From positions 8,914,694-8,978,693 of the forward strand of contig NC_089285.1 in NCBI RefSeq assembly GCF_963678975.1: DNA of 64,000 bases, written 5' to 3'. Position numbers and translations under genes: made by a program. The notes under the pieces were generated by a model. That model saw nothing but the letters and a program-made list of their open reading frames with translations, was not told the origin of the DNA and did not search any database. This DNA comes from Dysidea avara. Its lineage: Eukaryota; Porifera; Demospongiae; Dictyoceratida; Dysideidae. Of the stretch, positions 11,431-21,183 are shown in pieces (within the stretch, counting starts at the first letter, position 1; each line of letters begins with the position of its first letter).

Positions 11431-12387
11431 ATGCCAAAAGCATATTCCACTGACTTGAGGTGGAGGATAGTTTGGCTCAACGTTATTTTAAATTTTACCA
11501 CAAGCCAGGTTGCCAGAATCTTCCAGATCAGTGAGAGGTCGGTGTACAGATTTCCTGAACGCTTTCGCGTAACTGGTGATGTACGGCCTATGGAGAAAAG
11601 AAATGGTCCAGAGTTTGTATTATATGAATTTGAAGAGCTGTACCTTATAAGTCTCGTTTCCTCTAAGCCTGGAATTTATCTCAAAGAAGTACAGCAAATG
11701 CTAGCTGATTATACTGGTCGTATTGTTTACGTCTCCACTATCTGCAGGGCATTGCATCGCCTTGGTTTCAGTAAGCAGCGGATAAAAATCACTTCATCCT
11801 TACGTTCTGATGATTTAAGAGCGGAGTTCATTGTTGAAATGTCTGCTTTTGATCCATCCTTCATGCTATGGATAGATGAAAGCGGATTTGACAAGAGGAA
11901 CCACCTTAGAAAATATGGATATGGAGTTTGTGGACAACCCCCTAGAAACTACACCCTCACACTACGTGGAAAATGCTACACTTCCATAGCTGTACTTACT
12001 ACAAATGGAGTAGAGGATGTATACATTACAGAAAGTTCAGTAGATGGTGATTTGTTCTTGGACTTTGTTCGTCGGTGTATGCTCTCACTACTCATGTCAT
12101 TCAATGGTACAAACCCCAATTCAATTGTAGTAATGGACAACGCTTCTATACACCACATCGATCCAGTGTTCGAACTTCTCACAGCTGTTGGAGCCCTTGT
12201 AAAATTTTTGCCAGCGTATTCTCCAAATCTGAACCCTATAGCAGAGGTGTTTGCTGAAGTTAAACATTATCTGGAAGCAAATGACACCTCTGCTGTATCA
12301 CCCAAAACTGCTATACTATCAGCATACCACTCAGTTAGTGTTGATAACTGTCTAAGCTACATTGAACATGCAGGTTACATTGTCTAA
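11431..12387 (+). CDS. IS630/Tc1/mariner-superfamily DDE transposase
   Basis: 318 residues from the ATG (MPKAYSTDLRWRIVW); an upstream in-frame GTG at 11401 is a less likely start. The N-terminus (about 5-60) is a helix-turn-helix DNA-binding region (SQVARIFQISERSVYRF). The C-terminal half is the RNase H-like DDE core: first Asp D149 in MLWIDESGFDK, second Asp D236 in VVMDNASIHH, then LPAYSPNLNPIAEVFAEVK. It would cut and rejoin the element ends at TA sites in the nucleus. Where relatives usually read NPIE or PCEE, this copy has alanine (A271) at the DD34 position with glutamate next to it (E272, spacing 35), so either the triad is DD35E or the copy is catalytically damaged. The frame is otherwise intact, with no internal stops. 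The length is normal for the family. Confidence 0.88.
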   Translation: MPKAYSTDLRWRIVWLNVILNFTTSQVARIFQISERSVYRFPERFRVTGDVRPMEKRNGPEFVLYEFEELYLISLVSSKPGIYLKEVQQMLADYTGRIVYVSTICRALHRLGFSKQRIKITSSLRSDDLRAEFIVEMSAFDPSFMLWIDESGFDKRNHLRKYGYGVCGQPPRNYTLTLRGKCYTSIAVLTTNGVEDVYITESSVDGDLFLDFVRRCMLSLLMSFNGTNPNSIVVMDNASIHHIDPVFELLTAVGALVKFLPAYSPNLNPIAEVFAEVKHYLEANDTSAVSPKTAILSAYHSVSVDNCLSYIEHAGYIV

Positions 12388-12453
12388 TTAACGTACAGGG
12401 TTTTAATCACATCTTTTATTTTAAACCAATAATACACTGTAGTTGGCATCATG

Positions 12454-14964
12454 TTACTCTGGTACAAGTCGCTTCAGGTGATCCAAGATTGGAGCCTTCT
12501 GCTCTTGAAATTCAGTTTCAGAAATAGCTCCACTTTCATATAGAGAGTGAAGATCCTTTAACTGTACCAAGTAGCTGCTCCTCAGACCTGCCTGTTTGGC
12601 TGGTGAAATCCCTGTAAGCGTATTTGTGTCGCTTCCAGCACTCATAGTCCCAGCACTAACAGTAGTAGTAGTAGGTGTGGTAGCATTAGAAGTAAACACC
12701 TGTGCCATATGTGTAACTGCAGATGTTAGAGCTTCTATCGGCTTTGATTTGCGTACTCTGTTACCAGTAAAAGCAGGAATATTGGGTGGGTCAGTCGTCG
12801 ATCTAAAAGAAAGCAAATCAAACACTATGAACTTTACACACTAAAGTATACAAACAATTAAACTTGTGAAAGATTAACATAATAGTTAACACACAAAACT
12901 CAATTCCTTGTTCCAGCAACAACAAACTGTCCTCCAAACAGAATCAGGCTTAAGTAAATAGCTCTTCTAACCATAGAGTGTTTTCCACAGGTTACTTTTG
13001 AAAGCATTACTTTTATGCAGGGCTGATAATAGTTTTTTTATTGTTCAAGTACCATCTAGAATTAACGCTTGAGTACTGAACTGCTTGTAGTAATATACCC
13101 ATTTGACAAGCTTTACACACTGCATGAAAGCGCTAATGTTAGTATCTCGACAAAGAAATTATGGCAATCAAACTCTATAGTCTTTATTGTGTCACTCCTT
13201 GATGACAAATGCATCATGTGAATGATGTGATCTCTTAGCAAGTACTTGAGTACAGTAGATTGGAAGTCGGTTGTCAGTCGTACAGCAATTCTGAACAGGA
13301 CTCACGTAAAAACCAACCAATGATAGGCGGCAAGCCTATTTCAAATTTCTTACGAAGTATCTGAATGGTGTGATATCACCAGCAAAGAAATTTATGATTG
13401 ACAACCGTCTTGCAATCTATTGTATTTGCAGTGTTCATTTCAGCCTTACTATTATGGAGTCAAACCATAGGCTTAGACATATAATACAGAATCATTGACA
13501 CAGTTTCTGCTTGATCATAACTAATGATGTGTAGAATGTAATTTAACTATCCATGTTGCTCAAAAGCCACATCAAGCTTTAGATAATTTGCTCTACGATG
13601 TTGAACTCTGTTACGAGAACCACTTTATACAGGGATGTGCCCACAGTGGTCGGCACCAACCACCACTTAAATAAATTAGCCACCACTACTCCTTACAGAT
13701 TCACCTCTGACTTTGCAAGTTTTGGCCCCACACACTTTATCTTAAATCTTCTCCCCTTTTTGTAGCCACCACTATTCAAAACCTGGGCACATCCTTGTTT
13801 ATAGTACCTGTGGTACTATCTAGGGTTAACATATACTATGTTGTGGCTTAAATAATTGACCACATGTTGTATAGCAATGTACACATTAGGAATGACAACA
13901 GTAAACAGCTTTAGAAATGAACAATGCATATTTGTGGCTAATTTATGTAGAGGCCACACCATGGCATACTTTTGCTGTCCCACAATACTTTTAAGGCAGA
14001 AAATTCCTGTAAATGAGACATTCACTGTTCCCTCAAAGATTGGTATTGTGGGAACCTCAATGTAAATACCATTAACTTAAACGTCAATGTATAACCACCA
14101 ACTGTACCTGTGTGTGCCAACGTCTACCACTTCTGCCCATAGACGGTATTGTATCATGTTGTACTCATCACCATGTTTCTGCTTTAGGGTATGAATAAGC
14201 CCCTCTACTCGATTAGACTTTTCCTCTAAAGCAGAAAGTTTCTTCTTAGTTCCTTTCCGTTTCTTTTTAGCAGGCAGCGGTTCATCCTCACTTTCACTTG
14301 AGGTTTCAGGATAATCGCCTTGGCACCACAGGGTTACCTGATTTCTCTTTCTTACATACTCCCAGATGTCAGCAATATCGGCATCTGTTCTTATGGTTAT
14401 TTTTATTGAGCCCTTGAAGTAGCCTATTGGTAGCTTGCAAGTCTCAGGAACTATTGACCCAAACTGACTTTGCAGCTCTTTGATTAGCTCACGTCGTGTC
14501 AACTGTTTGCTCTCATCAATGTTTCTTAAAACATAAACTGGACAATCCTTTAACTTTCCCTTATTTAGAACTTTAACATTAATATTGATCACCTTCTTCT
14601 TGGTCACATATTCGATTCTTTCTGTTGTCTCTGTCACGCCAGGTTGAGGATTAAGTAGGGCTACAGGTCTCAGAGAAACTGGGGTGGGAGATGGGACCTT
14701 GTTTTGCTGCATCCCAGCAAGCCACTGTATAAGTGCACCAGTTACACTGGGGTTCACAGTCGCCGTCCGTCGCTCAAGTGATCCAACATCAGAACTGGTA
14801 CTCTTGTTACTGGTTAGCACCAACTCCATGTTGGCTAAGGGTAGTGAAGTAGATACGGCAGTAGACTTCGTACCAACAGCAACATTGTAAACTGTTACAG
14901 GAGCATTGCGTCCTGAAAGTACATTTGAAACTGGGGTCACACTTCTTGAGGAAGAACTGTCCAT
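12454..14964 (-). CDS. Two-exon transposon accessory gene, SHOCT-like C-terminus
   Basis: Exon 1 runs 14964-14108 and exon 2 12802-12454. The donor CACAG|GTACAG and acceptor TTTGCTTTCTTTTAG|AT are both good, and the reading frame is kept across the junction (an AG|A arginine codon). The product is 401 residues. I chose ATG 14964 (AAACATGG context) because earlier in-frame ATGs fall in the duplicated terminal repeat. Seen: a Ser/Thr-rich N-terminus; a globular middle (about 120-225) ending QVTLWCQGD; an acidic then Lys-rich stretch (SESEDEPLPAKKKRKGTKKK), a probable nuclear localisation signal; a Leu/Glu segment; PPNIPAFTG; a Thr-rich linker; and a C-terminal SHOCT-like motif (LKDLHSLYESGAISETEF). 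I recall similar unnamed proteins from cnidarian and sponge genomes. SHOCT motifs are usually oligomerisation or tail segments, so a role as transposition partner is inference only. Confidence 0.7.
13253..13422. mobile_element. 170-bp MITE related to the host transposon ends
   Basis: Flanked by TA. The left end is CAGTAGATTGGAAGTCGGTT and the right end the complement of CAATAGATTGCAAGACGGTT. These resemble the ends of the surrounding 4.0 kb transposon (CAGTATTTTGCAAGTCGGTT). It lies in the intron of the minus-strand accessory gene and has no coding content. The shared end motif suggests it could be mobilised by the same transposase. Confidence 0.75.
13632..13794. mobile_element. Small MITE in the same intron
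   Basis: The inverted ends GGATGTGCCCA and TGGGCACATCC enclose ~140 bp containing CCACCAC-type repeats. Terminal repeats are only 11 bp, and no target duplication is certain. Confidence 0.5.
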
Positions 14965-15080
14965 GTTTACCGCTCGGTTTACCACGCGCGTGTACTCAGG
15001 GTACCCTGTACTCACGTGATGATTTTGGTCGCGTGCACCGTGGTGTTTTTTTTTAATCTGACAACCGTCTTGCAAAATAC

Positions 15081-15308
15081 TCTGGCAACCTGGCTTGTGG
15101 TAAAATTTAAAATAACGTTGAGCCAAACTATCCTCCACCTCAAGTCAGTGGAATATGCTTTTGGCATATCTATCCGGGCCAACTTCTTACTGTACACGAT
15201 TTACGCATGCAGTGTTTAAACTTGCACGTGTAAAAATTGATTTCATTGGCTAAAGCTTACGTAATGCAAGCTTATTTTTTGGACTGTCAACCAACTTGTA
15301 AAATACTG
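15081..15308 (-). repeat. Inverted copy of the transposon left end, with truncated transposase start
   Basis: The complement of 11290-11517, about four mismatches in 228 bp. On the minus strand it encodes the same first residues as the transposase (up to TTSQVAR) and then runs into unrelated sequence. It abuts an internal terminal-like motif (about 15056-15082, CAGAGTATTTTGCAAGACGG on the minus strand). Confidence 0.85.
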
Positions 15309-15660
15309 TAATTTGAGCATAATAGGTAAGTATTGAGCATAAATTTTAGCATAATAGGTAAATTTTTGAGCAGTACAGCATAGCATAATAGGTAAAATTA
15401 TGAGCATAATCAGCGGGTCCCTAACTATAATATATACTTTCCTATTCAGTACATAGGAAAGCAGTGGTATGGCTACACAAGATCAAGACTTTACAAATAG
15501 AATAGTCATGTCAAACTTTTTCCACAATGTGCAGTTTTCACTGATAAGAGTTTACAGTATGGCAAAATCTACCTATTATGCTAGCATTATGCTTGATGCT
15601 GCAAGGCACCTATTATGCTCAAAATTATGCAAGAATAATAGGCTAGTGCCTAAATGGTAC

Positions 15661-15891
15661 CGGTATGCAGTATTATAATTATGTTCAATAACAAAATAAT
15701 ATCTATAATAAACCATGCATGCCAATAATAACTAGTTATCATTCAGCGATCTGGCTAGCATCTAGCATGCATGTTGGGGAAGTCCATCCTTGCTACTGAC
15801 CTTCATCCTTCTCTAGTGATTGAACAGTAACAGTCTGCGGTGTCCCATTATGTTTGGCATATACCGTAATCATTATGGTCATGTATATAGC
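15661..15891. other. Spacer without recognisable feature
   Basis: Short AT-rich spacer between two element clusters. Confidence 0.4.
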
Positions 15892-16313
15892 TATCTAATC
15901 AAAAACAGCCAAGCTGTAAAAAAAAGGTGCGGCCCCCAAAAAGGCCATGGTGAAAAAAGATGTGAAATCCAAGGTGGCGGCCAAGAAATGGCTGTGATGG
16001 TAGGTTAATGGTTACATTTTAATAACGACAATTCAGGTGAATTTGGTGCCAAGATGTGAAATCCAAGGTGGCGGCCAAGAAATGGTTGTGATGGTAGGTT
16101 AATGGTTACATTTTAATAACGACAATTCAGGTGAATTTTGTGCCGCTTGGTCTTGGCACCAAATTCACCTGAATTGTCGTTATTAAAATGTAACCATTAA
16201 CCTACCATCACAGCCATTTCTTGGCCGCCACCTTGGATTTCACATCTTTTTTCACCATGGCCTTTTTGGGGGCCGCACCTTTTTTTTACAGCTTGGCTGT
16301 TTTTGATTAGATA
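15892..16313. mobile_element. Foldback element FB, copy 1 (head of the array-bearing unit)
   Basis: Inverted arms start TATCTAATCAAAAACAGCCA and end with the complement TTTTGATTAGATA. Inner landmarks are AAGGTGGCGGCCAAGAAATG and GACAATTCAGGTGAATTT, both present inverted on the other arm. The left arm has a 94-bp tandem duplication (15959-16052 and 16053-16146) not seen in other copies. Other copies lie at 37742-38060, 44062-44400, 47656-47890 (half) and 62862-63185. No coding capacity; frames across it are palindrome translations. Confidence 0.85.
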
Positions 16314-16515
16314 TCACTTCTTTTTGTATTTGTATACTGCAAAGCCGGCCTATGGCTGGCTTTGGGGCTTTTTTAACCCATGTGTTTTTTTCTTTACTAC
16401 AGGAAGAAGAAAAGAACTTAAAGAAGACTTTTAGTACTTCAATTATTTTTGATTTCATTAGTAATTATACAAATTATATACATATATTTATTAAATGCCC
16501 ATTATTCCCCACAGG
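16314..16515. repeat. Linker between foldback FB and the 31-bp array
   Basis: Contains a small hairpin (AAAGCCGGCC-TATGGCTGGCTTT, 16341-16363), a T-rich run and a CTACAG|GAAGAAGAAAAG stretch that looks like a 3' splice site. The same linker is found beside the array at 63186-63390 and, in reverse, at 37561-37741. Confidence 0.75.
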
Positions 16516-19500
16516 ATATTTTTTTGCGGCTGATCTCTCTACTGGGTGACTTGAAATATAGCTGAACTATATACAGGATGGTTTCTTTGTAGCTGAACTC
16601 TCTACAAGGTAACCTCTTCTAGCTGGTCTCTCTACAGGGTATTTTGTTTCTAGCTGAACTCTCTACAGGTGATTCGTTTGCAGCTAAACTCTCTACATGG
16701 TGGTGTCTTTGTAGCCGAACTCTCTACATGATGGTTTCTTTGTAGCTGAACTCTCTATAAGGTGACTTCGTCTAGCTGAACTCTCTAAAGGGTGATTTTT
16801 TGTAGCTGAACTCTCTGTAGGGTGATTTGTTTGCAGCTGAACTCTCTACATGATGGTTTCTTTGTAGCTGAACTCTCTACAAGGTGACTTGGTCCAGCTG
16901 ATCTCTCTACGGGGTGATTTGTTTCTAGCTGAACTCTCTACAGGTGATTTGTTTGCAGCTAAACTCTCTACTAGGTGGTTTCTTTGTAGCTGAACTCTCT
17001 ACATGATGGTTTCTTTGTAGCTGAACTCTCTACAAGGTAACTTCTTCTCTACAGGGTGATTTGTTGTAGTTGAATTCTCTACAAGGTAGTTTGTATGAGG
17101 CTGAACTCTCTACTTGGCGGTTTCTTTGTAGCTGAAGTCTCTACAGAGTGATTTGTTTGCAGCTGAACTCTCTACATGATGGTTTCTTTGTAACTGAACA
17201 CTCTACAAGGTGACTTCTTCTAGCTGATCTTTCTACAGGGTGAATTGTTGTAGCTGAACTATCTACAAGGTAACTTCTTCTAGCTGATCTCTATACAGGG
17301 TAATTTGTTTGTAGTTGAATTCTGTACAGGTAGTTTCTTTGTAGCTGAACTCTGTACATGATGGTTTCTTTGCAGCTGAACTCTTTACAAGGTGACTTCT
17401 TCTAGCTGAACTCTCTACGGGGTAATTTCTTTGTAGCTGAACTCTCTATATGATGGTTTCTTTGTAACTGAACTCTCTACAAGGTAACTTCTTCTAGCTG
17501 ATCTTTCTACTGGGTGATTTGTTTGCAGCTGAACTCTCTACATGGTGGTTTCTTTGTTGCTGATCTCTCTACAGGGTGATTTGTTTGTAACTGAACTCTG
17601 TACAAGTGCGTTTGTGTGGGTGATCTCACTGCAGGTTGATTTGTTTGTAGCTGAACTCACTAAAGGGTGATTTTGCTTGTATATAGCTGAACTCCTTGCA
17701 TTGTATCTAGTTTCTAGCTAATCTCTCTACAGGGTGATTTGTTTGTAGCTGATCTCTCTACAAGTTGATTTGTGTGTAGCTGATCTCTCTGCAGGTTGAT
17801 TAATTTGCAGCCGATCTCTCTACAAGGTAATTTGTTTGTAGCTGAACTGTCTGTAAAGTGATTTATTTGTAGCTGATCTCTCTGCAGGTTGATTTGTTTT
17901 AGCTGAACTCTCTACAGGGTGATTTACTTGTAGCTGAACTCCTTACATTGTGTCTGGTTTCTAGCTGATCTTTCTACAGAGTGATTTGTTTGTAGCTGAT
18001 CTCTCTACAAGTTGATTTGTGTGTAGCTGATCTTTCTACTGGTTGATTTGTTTGTAGCCGATCTCTCTACAGGGTAATTTGTTTGTAGCTGAACTCTGTA
18101 CAAGGTACTTTTTTGTAGGTGATTTCACTGCAGGTTGATTTGTTTGTAGCTGAACTCACTAAAGGGTGATTTGCTTGTAGCTGAACTCCTTACATTGTGT
18201 CTAGTTTCTAGCTGATCTCTCTACAGGGTGATTTGTTTGTAGCTGAACTCTCTATAAGGTGATTTGTTTGCAGCTGAACTCTCTACATGGTGGTTTCTTT
18301 GTTGCTGAACTCTCTACAGGGTGTTTTGCTTGTAGCTACTCTCTACAGGGTGATTTGTTTCTAGCTTATCTCTCTACAGGTTGATTTGTGTGTAACTGAT
18401 CTCTCTACAAGCTGATTTGTTTGTAGCTGAATTCTCTGCAAAGTGTTTTGTTTGTAGCTGACCTCTCTTCAGGGTGATTTGTTTCTAGCTGATCTCTCTA
18501 CAGGGTGATTTTTTTTGTAGCTGACCTCTCTTCAGGGTGATTTGTTTCTAGCTGATATCTCTACAGGGTGATTTTTTTGTAGCTGACCTCTCTTCAGGGG
18601 GATTTGTTTCTAGCTGATCGCTCTACAGGTTGGTTTGTTTGTAGCTGAACTCTCTACACGGTGATTTGCTTGTAGCTGAACTCCTTACATTGTGTCTAGT
18701 TTCTAGCTGATCTCTCTACAGGGTGATTTGTTTGTAGCTGATCTCTCTACAAGTTGAATTGTGTGTAGCTAATCTCTCTGGAGGTTGATTTGTTTGTAGC
18801 CGATCTCTCCACAAGGTAATTTATTTGTAGCTGAACTGTCTAAAAGGTGATTTGTTTGTAGCTGATCTCTCTGCAGGTTGATTTGTTTTAGCTGAGCTCT
18901 CTACAGGGTGATTTATTTGTAGCTGAACTCCTTACATTGTGTGTAGTTTCTAGCTGATCTCTCAACAGGGTGATTTGTTTGTAGTTGATCTCTCTATAAG
19001 TTGATTTGTGTGTAGCTGATCTCTCTGCAGGTTGATTTGTTTGTAGCCGATCTCTCTATAGGGTAATTTGTTTCTAGCTGATCTCTCTACAGGGTGATTT
19101 TTTTGTAGCTGACCTCTCTTCAGGGTGATTTGTTTCTAGCTGATATCTCTACAGGGTGATTTTTTGTAGCTGATCTCTCTACAGGATGATTTGTTTGTAG
19201 TTGATCTCTCTATAAGTTGATTTGTGTGTAGCTGATCTCTCTGTAGGTTGATTTGTTTTAGCTGAACTCTCTACAGGCTGATTTGTTTGTAGCCGATCTC
19301 TCTACAGGGTAATTTGTTGGTAGCTGAACTCTCTACATGGTGGTTTCTTTGTTGCTGAACTCTCTACAGGGTGTTTTGCTTGTAGCTGATCTCTCTACAA
19401 GGAAATTTGTTTGTAGCTGATCTCTCTACAGGGTGATTTGTTTCTAGCTGATCTCTCTACAGGGTGATTTTTTGTAGCTGACCTCTCTTCAGGGTGATTT

Positions 19501-20300
19501 GTTTCTAGCTGATTGCTCTACAGGTTGATTTGTTTGTAGATGAACTCTCTACAGGGTAATTTACCTGTAGCTGAACTCCTTACTTTGTGTCTAGTTTGTA
19601 GCTGATCTCTCTACAGGGTGATTTGTTTGTAGAGGTGATTTGTGTGTAGCTGATCTCTCTGCAGGTTAATTTGTTTGTAGCCGATCTATCTACAGGTAAT
19701 CTGTTTGTAGCTGAACTCTCTATATGGTGATTTGTTTGTAGCTGATCTCTCTGCAGGTTGATTTGTTTTAGCTGAACTCTCTACAGGTTGATTGCTTGTA
19801 GCTGAACTCCTTACATTGTGTCTAGTTTCTAGCTGATGTCTCTACAGGGTGATTTTTTTGTAGCTGAACTGTCTTCAGGGTGATTTGTTTCTAGCTGATC
19901 TCTCTACAGGTAGATTTGTGTTGATTTGTTCATTGCTGATCGCTCTAAAGGTTGATTTGTTGCAGCTGAACACCCTGCAAAGTGTTTTGTTTGTAGCTGA
20001 TCACTCTAAAGGGTAATTTGTTTGTAGCTGAACTCTCTCCACAGTGACTTGTGTGTAGCTGAATTCTGTGTAACTGAATTCTCTAAAGGGTAATTTGTTT
20101 GTAGCTGAATTCTCTACACAGTGCATGACTTGTTTATGGCTGAACTTTCTTCAGTGTGACTTGTAATGTTCTGAATCTCTATAGTGATATATTTGCTTAA
20201 CTCTCCACATGGTGACTGTCTTCTTGCTGAACTGTCTATAAGATTAACTGTTTGCAGCTGAACTCCCTACAGAATAACTTGTGATGTAATAAAATTCTAT
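16516..20300 (+). repeat. 31-bp tandem repeat array, about 120 units (array 1)
   Basis: The monomer is GTAGCTGAACTCTCTACAG followed by GGTGATTTGTTT, 31 bp, with point variation. From about 17.6 kb on, diagnostic variants (ACTCCTTACATTGTGTCTAG) recur near 17691, 17938, 18185, 18680, 18928, 19575 and 19806, mostly multiples of ~247 bp, so a higher-order repeat of eight monomers is present. There are no spacers, so it is not CRISPR. All frames translate to monotonous peptides because 31 is not a multiple of three. Decay is visible toward 20.3 kb. Confidence 0.95.
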
Positions 20301-20370
20301 AATGGAGTAAATAAATTAGCCGAATGCTCTATTAGGGTGACTGTTCTATTAGAGTATCTCGATCTCGCAT
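20301..20370. repeat. Array terminus with CTCTATTAGAGTATCTCGATC motif
   Basis: Contains GAATGCTCTATTAGGGTGAC followed by TGTTCTATTAGAGTATCTCG. The complement of the same junction (array, AT-linker, motif) occurs at 44885-44960, so this is the conserved tail of the array-bearing unit. Confidence 0.7.
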
Positions 20371-21140
20371 TTGCTACACGGAGTTGGCTTTCGAATCATA
20401 ACTCAGTGGTTTGTAATCTGATTCTTCTGTACTACTGCAAGAACTTTCTATGAAGATTATTCCAGATATACACCGATTTTCAGCTCATTGCTCTAAGCGG
20501 TTTGCCTAGTAGGCGTGAAAACTAATACTTTTTTATTCATAAAAATCGATCGCGTAATTGTGACACAGGTTGGGTTTTGTGTCATATCTCCGTGGTCTTT
20601 ATCTCGATTCCTTTCAAACCACCAAAAGGCACTCCTACGATGGTTACTCCATCTACATAGCAATTTTCAACTCATTCCATGAAGCGGTTTACCCTGTAGG
20701 CGTGACAACAAATCGATCTTGTTTTACGCGAATAATCGGTCATAACTCCTGAACCATTCATCGGATTTGTACCAAATTTGATGCTAGGATTCGCCTTTGG
20801 ACTCCCTTTCTGTGTGCCAAATTTCAAGGCGATCAGAGTACGCGTTTGCTTGTTATAGTAATTTTTGCAAGTGTGCGAAAAGACGAAGAAGAAAAAAAAA
20901 ACGAAGAAAAAAAAACGAAACTTTGGCAGCTCATATCTCGGAAATGGCTGGAGCGATTTCCTTCAAATTTGGAATGTAGACTCCCTTGGCAGGCGGGCAA
21001 CTGTGTAGCAAATTTGGTTCCAATCAGATAAGTGATCACCGAGATACAAAGGTGTGAAAATGACGTTTTCGTTCTTCCTGTCAATATACTCACGGTGTGG
21101 CGCGCCGGCTTCTTGGGCCGCACGACACACTATTGTGTGT
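20371..21140. repeat. Degenerate ~120-190 bp repeats, GC-richer block
   Basis: At least four loosely related units follow one another. Each has a phrase like TCATAACTCxGTGG or TCATATCTCGG, then GATTyCTTTCAAA, and in two cases GAAGCGGTTTxCC and GTAGGCGTGA. The first part (20385-20470) also occurs inverted at 44800-44885. Near 20880 there is an A-rich GAAGAAAAAA run. It ends in GGCGCGCCGGC. No frame is open across the units, so I do not call a gene; its origin is unknown to me. Confidence 0.5.
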
Positions 21141-21183
21141 CTTGATACCAAGAGTACAAATTGTTTACTCTAACCCCGACTAT

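Larger units (their letters stand above)
11290..15308. mobile_element. Two-gene IS630/Tc1/mariner-type transposon
   Basis: 4,019 bp flanked by TA (11288-11289 and 15309-15310). Terminal inverted repeats of 228 bp (11290-11517 and 15081-15308) are ~98% identical and begin CAGTATTTTGCAAGTCGGTT. TA target duplication is the signature of the Tc1/mariner/IS630 superfamily. It encodes a transposase on the plus strand (11431-12387) and a convergent two-exon gene on the minus strand (14964-12454). The left repeat extends into the first ~29 codons of the transposase, so the right repeat carries a truncated copy of that coding start. A third, internal copy of the terminal motif lies at about 15056-15082. 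A 170-bp MITE with related ends sits in the intron of the second gene. Confidence 0.85.
10626..15660. mobile_element. Outer inverted-repeat element hosting a nested transposon
   Basis: Left 10626-10650 (GGCACCAGCCTATTATGCT) and right 15610-15660 (complement of GGCACTAGCCTATTATTCT) are inverted. A second inverted pair, AGGGACCCGCCGATTATGCT near 10962 and its complement near 15400-15421, lies closer in. Both flanks are packed with the 11-mer AGCATAATAGG or its complement. The 4.0 kb TA-flanked transposon sits inside at 11290-15308. The outer sequence looks like an older, non-coding inverted-repeat element; whether the two inverted pairs are one element or two is unclear. Confidence 0.55.

Noticed and set aside
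15012..15197. Minus-strand frame identical to the transposase N-terminus
   Set aside because: It is the duplicated terminal inverted repeat, not a second transposase gene; similarity ends at the repeat boundary.
16516..20300. Regular short repeats resembling a CRISPR array
   Set aside because: The 31-bp units are directly adjacent with no unique spacers, drift gradually, and form higher-order repeats. This is a satellite in a eukaryotic context.
20833..21123. 96-codon minus-strand frame
   Set aside because: It lies in the degenerate repeat block and covers an A/T-rich low-complexity run. Overlapping frames on both strands are equally open.
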